A stretch of 16,725 nucleotides of DNA from JBGLNL01 sp046484125 (GTDB lineage: Bacteria; Chloroflexota; Dehalococcoidia; SZUA-161; SpSt-899), in NCBI GenBank assembly GCA_046484125.1, contig JAWOBX010000029.1, forward strand, positions 1-16,725. Direction: 5' to 3'. The position numbers and the translations under genes are program-made. Below the pieces are notes generated by a model, which saw only the letters and a program-made list of their open reading frames with translations, ran no database searches and was not told the DNA's origin. This document shows positions 7,744 through 14,147 of the stretch, one piece after another (the first letter of the stretch is position 1; the number at the start of each line of letters is the position of its first letter).

Positions 7744-7855
7744 CTTAAGTAAATCCTGATCAACCCCTTTTAATTCCCCGGTCTTGGGGAAATCTTAAAT
7801 CCGGGGGGCACCCCCAGACCCCCGAAGTCACCTCTTACTGAAGAGGTTCCTTAAG
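7744..7855 (-). repeat. structured intergenic repeat, copy A (MITE-like)
   Basis: A 112-bp unit bounded by CTTAAG at both ends, with imperfect inverted termini. It contains three hairpins: TTCCCC/GGGGAA (7774-7791), GGGGG-GCA-CCCCC near 7802-7816 and a perfect CCTCTT-ACTG-AAGAGG (7831-7846). It is nearly identical to copy B over its first 78 bases and clearly homologous to copy C, which lies in opposite orientation 8 kb away. It occupies the dgt-dnaG gap and touches the dnaG start codon. It is too short for a transposase. A MITE or a REP/ERIC-like element is the best description; it could also act at RNA level. Confidence 0.75.
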
Positions 7856-7961
7856 TAAACCCTGATCAACCCCTTTTAATTCCCCGGTCTTTGGGGAAAT
7901 CTTAAATCCGGGGGGCACCCCCAGACCGGGCGAAGTCTCCACTTATTCAGAGCCTCCTTAG
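7850..7961 (-). repeat. structured intergenic repeat, copy B, tandem with copy A
   Basis: This unit is directly tandem with copy A and shares its CTTAAG boundary at 7850-7855. The first 78 bases match A with one substitution and one inserted T. The distal third has drifted: the block matching A's CCTCTT/AAGAGG hairpin is now unpaired and its final CTTAG lies inside the dgt coding end. The dgt stop codon (7949-7947) and its last four codons fall within the aligned repeat end. Tandem arrangement suggests local duplication or insertion of one copy into the end of another. Confidence 0.7.
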
Positions 7962-8990
7962 TACTTCTTCGGCGACTCTCATTGCGTACAGGTCTGTCAT
8001 GCCGGCGATATAATCCACCGCAATCCTTCCAGCTTCGTTGCCAATCCTGGCGAATTCCTCCGGGATATCGCCCGGGTTCTCGGTAAAATGCCTGTATAGC
8101 CCCCGCACGACCTCCCGGGCCCTTTCCGACTCCGCCTCCATTGCGCTTGCGTCATAAACTCTCTCAAAAAGAAAATCGCGCAGTTCATTCATCGCCGCAA
8201 GAACCTCTGAACTCAATGAGATCATTGGAGTTTCCCACTCCTCCCTCACCCCCGCGACCGCCCATGAATGCTCGATGACGTCGCTCACCAGGGTATTGAC
8301 TCTTTCGGAATGGGTTTTACCCAACACATTGACTGTAGAACGCGGCAGATCGGCTGTAGTTATCATCCCTGCCCGGATGGCATCACCGATATCATGGTTT
8401 ATGTAAGCTATTGTGTCGGATATTTTGCAAACCTGCCCCTCAAGGGTGTCAGGGGCATTCCAGTTTTCCTGAAGAAGTCCTTCCCGAGGTTTAGAGTGTT
8501 TAAGTATACCCTCTCTGACCTCCCATGTCAAGTTGAGTCCTTTACCATTCTGTTCGAGAAGTTCAACCACACGCAGACTCTGTTCATTATGGGCAAAACC
8601 CGCGGGGAATATCTCGTTGAGAACCTCCTCGCCTACGTGACCGAAAGGAGTATGCCCCAGGTCATGACCCATGGAAACCGCCTCAGCCAGATCTTCGTTC
8701 AAATTTAAGGCACGCGCAATAGTGCGTGCTATCTGTGAGACCTCCAGGGTATGGGTGAGACGCGTCACGTAATGATCTCCCGGAGGCGCGATAAATACCT
8801 GAGTTTTATGCTTCAGACGCCGAAAGGCCTTGGTATGAATGATGCGATCCCGGTCCCGCTGGAACTCCGTGCGCACCGGCGACGGCACCTCCGGTAACTG
8901 CCTGCGGGCACTCCTGCTTTTGGCAGCATAAACAGAGAGGCCTTCCTCCCTGTCCTCAAGAAATTTGCGTATCTGCTCCAGAGCCAACAT
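7947..8990 (-). CDS. dgt: dGTPase-like HD-domain deoxynucleoside triphosphate triphosphohydrolase
   Basis: A 347-residue HD-superfamily phosphohydrolase of the deoxyguanosinetriphosphate triphosphohydrolase-like (type 2) family. These cleave dNTPs to deoxynucleoside and tripolyphosphate, and so tune dNTP pools. The metal-binding set is intact: H80 in TRLTHTLEV, H109/D110 in GHDLGHTPFGH, and D192 in KISDTIAYINHD. The N-terminal SARRQLPE and RTEFQRDRDRIIHTKAFRRL segments are typical of the family. The start at 8990 gives the expected N-terminus, although no good Shine-Dalgarno is visible; translational coupling is unlikely with 43 bp to the ppdK stop. It sits downstream of ppdK and upstream of dnaG, fitting a replication-related operon. 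The last residues (LRRL) and stop lie in the end of repeat copy B, so the original C-terminus may have been slightly altered. Confidence 0.93.
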   Translation of the reverse strand: MLALEQIRKFLEDREEGLSVYAAKSRSARRQLPEVPSPVRTEFQRDRDRIIHTKAFRRLKHKTQVFIAPPGDHYVTRLTHTLEVSQIARTIARALNLNEDLAEAVSMGHDLGHTPFGHVGEEVLNEIFPAGFAHNEQSLRVVELLEQNGKGLNLTWEVREGILKHSKPREGLLQENWNAPDTLEGQVCKISDTIAYINHDIGDAIRAGMITTADLPRSTVNVLGKTHSERVNTLVSDVIEHSWAVAGVREEWETPMISLSSEVLAAMNELRDFLFERVYDASAMEAESERAREVVRGLYRHFTENPGDIPEEFARIGNEAGRIAVDYIAGMTDLYAMRVAEEVLRRL

Positions 8991-9033
8991 AATTTGTCAG
9001 GGCTGCAAACCGAAACTCGTCCCTGTGCGGTAT

Positions 9034-11748
9034 TTATCCGGTTGACAGAGCGGCATGGGCGGCAGCCAGCCTTGCTATCGGCACGCGATATGGTGAACAG
9101 CTTACGTAATCCAGCCCTATCCGGTGGCAAAACATCACCGATTCAGGCTCGCCGCCGTGCTCACCACAGATGCCGATTTTCAAATCGTCCCGCGTAGCGC
9201 GACCACGCTCCACACCGAGTTCCATAAGAAATCCCACGCCATCCTGGTCGATTGCCTCAAACGGGTCACGAGGGAGAATCCGGTGCTCCAGGTAGAATGG
9301 TAGAAACCTTCCGGCATCATCCCTGGATAGCCCGAATGCCGTCTGCGTCAGATCGTTGGTACCAAAGCTGAAGAACTCGGCGGACTCAGCTATACGGTCC
9401 GCGGTAATAGCGGCACGCGGCAGCTCTATCATGGTTCCAAGCTTGTAATCGACCTCAAGCCCGTACTTGTCGAACACTTTTTTAGCGGTTGCCCGGACCG
9501 TATTCTCCTGTTCCCTGAATTCATTCACATGGCCAACCAGTGGAATCATAATCTCCGGCTTGACATCGATTCCTTCTTTCTTCAACTCGCAGGCAGCTTC
9601 AAGAATGGCCTCGACCTGCATCTCTGTTATCTCAGGGTAGACGATTCCAAGCCTGCAGCCTCTATGTCCGAGCATGGGATTTTGCTCCCTCAGTGATTCC
9701 ACCCTTCTCTTCAGGTCATCTACCGGCATACCCAGTTGCTGCGCCATGCGCTCCAGGACGCTGTCCGTACCCGGCAGGAATTCATGGAGCGGCGGGTCAA
9801 GTGTTCGAATAGTCACCGGCCGGTCGCCCATCTCCCTGAATATCCCCACGAAATCTTCCTTCTGATATGGCAATAGTTTTTTAACGGCTTTTTTCCGGCC
9901 TTCCTGATCATCAGTCACAATCATCTCACGGATGGCATCAATCCGGTCACCTTCGAAGAACATATGCTCGGTTCGGCATAGCCCAATCCCTTCGCAGCCG
10001 AATCTAATGCCGGTGGCCGCATCTTTAGGAGTATCCGCGTTTACCCTCACGCCCAGCCTGCGGGTACGGTCCGCTATTTCCATCAGCTTGAGATACCACT
10101 GGTTCGAGGCAGGATCTACATCTATCACCGGCAACTTACCTTCATACAGTATGCCTTTGAAGCCATTGACACTGACCCAGTCGCCCTCCTTGAGAGTCTT
10201 GTCCGCCGAGGTCACCGTCCTTTCCCTGTAATCTATATTCAAATCAGAACAACCTACCACGCAGCACTTACCCCACCCCCTGGCCACCAGCGCGGCGTGA
10301 CTTGTCATTCCTCCACGAGCGGTAACTATTCCCTGAGCGGCGTGCATTCCATCCACGTCCTCAGGACTGGTTTCTATCCGCACCAGGATCACCTTCTCCC
10401 CTTTTTCCGCCTCCTGGCGCGCCCGATCGGCATTTAACACTATCCTGCCGACAGCACCCCCCGGCCCCGCCGCTACCCCCTCTCCCAGCACGTAGGCGGT
10501 CTTCTCCGCTTCAGGATCCAGCATGGGATGAAGCAGCTCGTCGAGTTGCTTGGGGTAGACCCGCAGAACGGCGGTACGCTCGTCAATCAATCCCTCATCC
10601 AGCATATCAGTAGCCATTCTTATCGCCGCCACCCCGTTTCTCTTCCCCGTTCTGGTCTGAAGCATCCAGAGGTGACCATGCTCAATGGTGAACTCAATAT
10701 CCTGCATATCCCTGTAATGACGTTCCAGCTTATCCCTTATGTCAACCAGTTTCCTGTAGTTCTCGGGCATTGCCTCTTCAAGAGAGGGCAGCCTGTCGTT
10801 CCGGCCAGGCTGCTTGCAGTAATTGTTCAGCGCGTAGGGACTCCGAATACCGGCAACCACATCCTCCCCCTGGGCATTCACCAGCCACTCACCATAGAAA
10901 TTGGGGTCACCTGTCGATGGATCCCGCGTGAACGCCACACCGGTGGCACTATCCTCACCCATGTTTCCGAATACCATGGCCTGTACGTTGACCGCGGTAC
11001 CCCAGTCATCCGGGATTCTCTCAACTCGCCGATAGGAGACAGCCCGTTTTCCCTGCCATGACTGGAACACCGCTCCGATGGCTCCCCATAACTGTTCCCA
11101 CGCGTCATCCGGGAATTCCTTTCCCAGAACTTCTTTAACTCTGGACTTGTATTGTTCGCAGAGCCATTTGAGGTCATCAGCCGTAAGGTCTGTATCCAGT
11201 GTATAACCCTTATCCTTCTTCAGGCCCTCCATCAGCTTTTCGAGCTGGGGCCGTACGGCCGTTTCCTCATCTTCCGGCTCGATATCGGCAGCTTTTTCCA
11301 TAACCACATCAGAGTACATGGTGATCAGCCGTCGATAAGCATCATACACAAAACGCTCTTCCCCCGATTGTTTGATCATGCCTGGTATGGTGGCACTGCA
11401 AAGCCCCACATTGAGCACCGTCTCCATCATGCCGGGCATGGATTTCCTGGCACCGCTCCTTACCGAAACCAGCAACGGATTATCCGTATCACCGAACTTC
11501 CGCCCGATGGTCCTCTCCACTTCGGCCATGGCGGTGCGAATCTGCTCCACAGCGTCTTCAGGGAGCTTTCTATCGGCCTTAACGTATTCCAGGTTAGCCT
11601 CGGTAGTTATGGTGAAACCGGGGGGAACAGGCACCCCCATATTGGTCATCTCAGCCAGGTTGGCTCCCTTACCACCCAGTAAATTGACCATATCCGCGCT
11701 TCCTTCAGAGAACAGGTAAACCCATTTAGTTTTATCGTTTTCTGTCAT
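9034..11748 (-). CDS. ppdK: pyruvate, phosphate dikinase
   Basis: PPDK reversibly interconverts pyruvate + ATP + Pi with PEP + AMP + PPi in the cytoplasm and can supply PEP for gluconeogenesis in anaerobes. The protein has 904 residues from the ATG at 11748, preferred over an upstream in-frame start at 11826 because MTENDKTKWVYLFSEG matches the usual N-terminus and GAGGGTG lies 8 bases upstream. The ATP-grasp nucleotide domain (about 1-340) has the GGKGANLAEM loop. The swivelling phosphohistidine domain has GGMTSHAALVARG with catalytic H484 and the adjacent T482, target of the PDRP regulator in other systems. The PEP/pyruvate TIM barrel (about 540-900) has GCEGIGLCRTEHMFF, GHRGCRLG, SFGTNDLTQTAFGLSRDD and catalytic C861 in CGEHGGEP. 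All active-site residues are present. pckG lies upstream on the same strand after a 430-bp leader. Confidence 0.97.
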   Translation of the reverse strand: MTENDKTKWVYLFSEGSADMVNLLGGKGANLAEMTNMGVPVPPGFTITTEANLEYVKADRKLPEDAVEQIRTAMAEVERTIGRKFGDTDNPLLVSVRSGARKSMPGMMETVLNVGLCSATIPGMIKQSGEERFVYDAYRRLITMYSDVVMEKAADIEPEDEETAVRPQLEKLMEGLKKDKGYTLDTDLTADDLKWLCEQYKSRVKEVLGKEFPDDAWEQLWGAIGAVFQSWQGKRAVSYRRVERIPDDWGTAVNVQAMVFGNMGEDSATGVAFTRDPSTGDPNFYGEWLVNAQGEDVVAGIRSPYALNNYCKQPGRNDRLPSLEEAMPENYRKLVDIRDKLERHYRDMQDIEFTIEHGHLWMLQTRTGKRNGVAAIRMATDMLDEGLIDERTAVLRVYPKQLDELLHPMLDPEAEKTAYVLGEGVAAGPGGAVGRIVLNADRARQEAEKGEKVILVRIETSPEDVDGMHAAQGIVTARGGMTSHAALVARGWGKCCVVGCSDLNIDYRERTVTSADKTLKEGDWVSVNGFKGILYEGKLPVIDVDPASNQWYLKLMEIADRTRRLGVRVNADTPKDAATGIRFGCEGIGLCRTEHMFFEGDRIDAIREMIVTDDQEGRKKAVKKLLPYQKEDFVGIFREMGDRPVTIRTLDPPLHEFLPGTDSVLERMAQQLGMPVDDLKRRVESLREQNPMLGHRGCRLGIVYPEITEMQVEAILEAACELKKEGIDVKPEIMIPLVGHVNEFREQENTVRATAKKVFDKYGLEVDYKLGTMIELPRAAITADRIAESAEFFSFGTNDLTQTAFGLSRDDAGRFLPFYLEHRILPRDPFEAIDQDGVGFLMELGVERGRATRDDLKIGICGEHGGEPESVMFCHRIGLDYVSCSPYRVPIARLAAAHAALSTG

Positions 11749-11780
11749 GGCAAACACCCTCACAATATTTATTCTACACC

Positions 11781-11811
11781 AATATACCAACACCGGCCCG
11801 TCCGAGTCCAA
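11781..11811 (-). promoter_or_regulatory. possible proximal ppdK promoter (extended -10)
   Basis: On the minus strand TGG-TATATT forms an extended -10 (TATATT at 11786-11781), with TTGGAC (11811-11806) 19 bases upstream. The spacing is long, but extended -10 promoters tolerate this. It would give a leader of about 26 bases before the ppdK ATG. Confidence 0.35.
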
Positions 11812-12029
11812 TCCCGAGTTCAGCAATAATGACCGTTACGCCTATTTCGAGATGTTTACTTGTGCAGCGGAAGCAGACAGGAATACATCCGGCGACCGCG
11901 ATTGATACTGACACATGATGGCTTCCTGTAATCGCTGTTTCCCTCGCGGATTAATGGATTTCCACAGCCCTGTCACCGGCCGGTCATTTTCGTACTCCGG
12001 GGTTTAGCGGGACCAGCAGGAAGTTTTAC

Positions 12030-12058
12030 TATATATATTGCAGCCTCACCCATGTGAA
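12030..12058 (-). promoter_or_regulatory. possible distal ppdK promoter
   Basis: On the minus strand TTCACA (12058-12053, 5/6) is followed after 17 bases by TATATA (12035-12030, 4/6) in an AT-rich run. A start near 12023 would give a 5' leader of about 275 bases for ppdK, containing the ACCGGCCGGT palindrome. Confidence 0.35.
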
Positions 12059-12091
12059 AGGGGAAACAGCCTTTCCTTCACAACTGCACGG

Positions 12092-12122
12092 TGAAAGATC
12101 CGCATTTGAATCGCGGCTTTCA
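12092..12122. other. stem-loop downstream of pckG
   Basis: TGAAAG (12092-12097) pairs with CTTTCA (12117-12122), and within it CCGC pairs with GCGG across a 9-base loop: ten pairs with a 2-base bulge. CAC/GTG arms can extend it. It lies 57 bases beyond the pckG stop. No U-tract follows on the minus strand, so it may protect the pckG mRNA 3' end rather than act as an intrinsic terminator. Confidence 0.45.
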
Positions 12123-12178
12123 GGTGAACTATAAAACGCTGAGCGGCGGCAAATCAAATTAATAATCGGAATCAGTAG

Positions 12179-14056
12179 CTACAGTTTGTCCGGGGTAACG
12201 TAATCCCCGCTCTTATCTCTTATGCGAAGCAGCCGCTCTCGCTGTTCTTCAAGTACCGTGAACACGGAGGCGGGAGTGTCTCCGACCAGTTCGTAAATCG
12301 CCTTTATCCGGTCTATCCTGGCTATATGCTCAAGCACCCTGAGCATGAACTGCTTGCTATACTCATCCAGGGTATACTCACGCCCCAGAACATCCCTGAA
12401 GAGAGGAGCAATATCCTCATACCTGGGTATCAGACCGGTGGGAGTCTCAATCACATCCACTTCGCCATTGACCCGCAGCTCCATCCACTTAAACCATACT
12501 TTCTTATCCGCCTTACTGTTAAGCAGACGTCCGGTATCTTTATCCCTGATGAAGTAGTTGACTGAAAAGATAGCAGGGATAGCATCAAGCCCTTTGCCGA
12601 AATCGAGATTATCCTGAATATACACTCCCACTGGAATGGAGAGGAAATCCAGATTCGACATCGGGTTGAACTCCCTTACACCCTCTTTGCCCAGGGTGGC
12701 CGCGGTGGTCTCCGATTCCAGCGACGCCCCCTTGGTTATTATCCCGTGCACCCAGTCAAACGCTTCCTCCACGGGTACGCACGTATCGGAGTCGCGGCCC
12801 CCATAGACCACCCCCTTCACCACCACCCCGGCGGGATCGTCAATGACCGGATCAAGATTGGGTAAATCATGGAGATCCAGAGTAAATCTGGCGTTGGGGT
12901 GGGAGCAGGGTATCTCCTTTCCTTCTGCGTCCTTTTTACCCTTGTACCATTCCCCTGAATGGTTTATTCCCCTTTCGGGTACTTCACCGTCCTTGCCCTG
13001 CCAGTGAACCCCTTTATCCTCGGTGACCAGCACGTTGGAGAATATTAGTTCCTTCGGGGTATGAAGAGCCTCCCACTGAATCGGGTCGTCCTTCGAATTG
13101 ATTCCCTGGATTATCCCAAACATGCCCTTTTCGGCATTTACAGCGTGAATCCTTCCATCAATCCTTCTGAGATAGGCGATATCATCGCCCACCACGCTCT
13201 CATCTTCCAGCATGGCAGTGGAGGTTTTACCGCACATCGAAGGATAAGCGCCGGTGAAATAGCTGACCCGCCCCCCTGGACCGTGCACTCCCATCACCAG
13301 CATATGCTCGGTCAGCCATCCCTCTTGAGAGGCTCGGTATATGGCCAGGCGCATCGCCAGTTTCTTCAGTCCGATGGTATTTCCGCCGTACTGCGTATTG
13401 GTAGTATATACCGTATCATCCGTTACGTCGATGTATATTCTTCGCTGATGCAGATTTACACAAACCTTTCTTTCATCAAGCTCTCCCTGAGCATGAACAA
13501 ACCTGAAAAAGCGCGCTGAAGGTCCCTGCCTGACGAATTCCTCATAGCCCTGCCGGTACAGGAGGTCCTCACTGTGAGCGACATAGGCTGAATCGGTAAG
13601 TTGAAGACAGGGTATCGAGAATTCAGAGTTGGTAGGACCCAGGCAGAAGAACCGGACATAAAGCTCCTTCCCCTGCATGATGTTTTCCATAATCCCATGA
13701 ACCTCAACCAGCCCCTCTTGCCTGTCTCCGGTGCTTACATTGGAACCCAGATCGACGCCCTCTGGAACCAGTATACACGTATGTTTCTTGTCACGGCCCT
13801 GATCACCGTAAGCATCAAAATGTACGGTATGGCCCTCAACAGCCAGCACCATCTCCTCGCCATTCCTTATAGCCGAATCCCTGATATACGCGACATCTCC
13901 CGGAGCGTCGGTACATACAAACACCTGATCCGGATTGCCAAGCTCAACATATCTGGCAATAAACCCATGTACCTCCGGATTGTCGATTCTGGTGATTTTA
14001 TTATAATTCTCCTCGGTCAACCTGTTCCTGAGAAAAGTCAGCGGCTCATCATTCAT
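12179..14056 (-). CDS. pckG: phosphoenolpyruvate carboxykinase (GTP-type)
   Basis: This enzyme interconverts oxaloacetate + GTP with PEP + CO2 + GDP. I place the start at 14056 (625 residues) because AAAGGAG lies 8 bases upstream; an in-frame ATG at 14146 has no Shine-Dalgarno and would add 30 atypical residues. GTP-class hallmarks are the P-loop with a cysteine, GAYPSMCGKTST (269-280; C275, K277), plus YGGNTIGLKKLAMR, LQLTDSAYV, VVYGGRDSDT and the C-terminal WFKWMELRVNGEVD. Length matches GTP enzymes (about 600-625), whereas ATP-type enzymes are shorter and lack the P-loop cysteine. Several motifs depart from textbook forms (for example SMCGKTS instead of SACGKTN), so it belongs to a divergent branch and its nucleotide preference is inferred. 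With ppdK it controls the PEP/pyruvate/oxaloacetate node. Confidence 0.9.
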   Translation of the reverse strand: MNDEPLTFLRNRLTEENYNKITRIDNPEVHGFIARYVELGNPDQVFVCTDAPGDVAYIRDSAIRNGEEMVLAVEGHTVHFDAYGDQGRDKKHTCILVPEGVDLGSNVSTGDRQEGLVEVHGIMENIMQGKELYVRFFCLGPTNSEFSIPCLQLTDSAYVAHSEDLLYRQGYEEFVRQGPSARFFRFVHAQGELDERKVCVNLHQRRIYIDVTDDTVYTTNTQYGGNTIGLKKLAMRLAIYRASQEGWLTEHMLVMGVHGPGGRVSYFTGAYPSMCGKTSTAMLEDESVVGDDIAYLRRIDGRIHAVNAEKGMFGIIQGINSKDDPIQWEALHTPKELIFSNVLVTEDKGVHWQGKDGEVPERGINHSGEWYKGKKDAEGKEIPCSHPNARFTLDLHDLPNLDPVIDDPAGVVVKGVVYGGRDSDTCVPVEEAFDWVHGIITKGASLESETTAATLGKEGVREFNPMSNLDFLSIPVGVYIQDNLDFGKGLDAIPAIFSVNYFIRDKDTGRLLNSKADKKVWFKWMELRVNGEVDVIETPTGLIPRYEDIAPLFRDVLGREYTLDEYSKQFMLRVLEHIARIDRIKAIYELVGDTPASVFTVLEEQRERLLRIRDKSGDYVTPDKL

Positions 14057-14098
14057 CGTCAGTCTCCTTTCAAGCAAGCTCGATATTTCGTCAGCGAG

Positions 14099-14108
14099 AG
14101 TATATAAT
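14099..14108. promoter_or_regulatory. overlapping divergent -10 elements between pckG and the radical SAM gene
   Basis: The 91-bp divergent space holds one AT block. It reads TATAAT on the plus strand (14103-14108, perfect -10) towards the radical SAM gene and TATACT on the minus strand (14104-14099) towards pckG. No good -35 box is seen for either, so an activator may be needed. Polymerase binding in one direction should exclude the other. Confidence 0.4.
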
Positions 14109-14147
14109 AATTCCAAGCTGGTTACCCGGCTCGAGATTAACGGCAAA

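Larger units (their letters stand above)
11749..12178 (-). other. 430-bp gene-free leader between pckG and ppdK
   Basis: No credible coding frame is seen on either strand. The region holds two promoter candidates for ppdK (12030-12058 and 11781-11811), a strong stem-loop (12092-12122), a weaker GTGAAAGG-type inverted repeat at about 12054-12082 and a perfect ACCGGCCGGT palindrome at 11975-11984. No known riboswitch consensus was recognised, including TPP, cobalamin, glycine and c-di-GMP. The length and amount of structure suggest regulation of ppdK at transcription or RNA level. Confidence 0.5.

Noticed and set aside
7744..7961. CRISPR array
   Set aside because: Only two long units of about 110 bp directly abut without spacers, and a third copy lies 8 kb away inverted; there are no cas genes.
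10528..11682. Plus-strand open frames of about 177 codons antisense to ppdK
   Set aside because: They overlap intact, motif-complete ppdK and have no RBS or recognisable domain.
11749..11826. Longer ppdK start at 11826
   Set aside because: The extra 26 residues are not family-like and cross a promoter candidate; the start at 11748 gives the usual PPDK N-terminus.
11941..12000. tRNA gene in the ppdK leader
   Set aside because: No cloverleaf, no T-arm GTTCRA motif and no acceptor-stem pairing could be found on either strand.
12054..12122. Cobalamin or TPP riboswitch in the ppdK leader
   Set aside because: GTGAAAG-like segments recall a B12 motif, but the B12 box and other conserved blocks are absent on both strands.
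14057..14146. Longer pckG start at 14146
   Set aside because: It would add 30 residues unlike the family N-terminus, lacks a Shine-Dalgarno and crosses the divergent promoter region; the start at 14056 has AAAGGAG.
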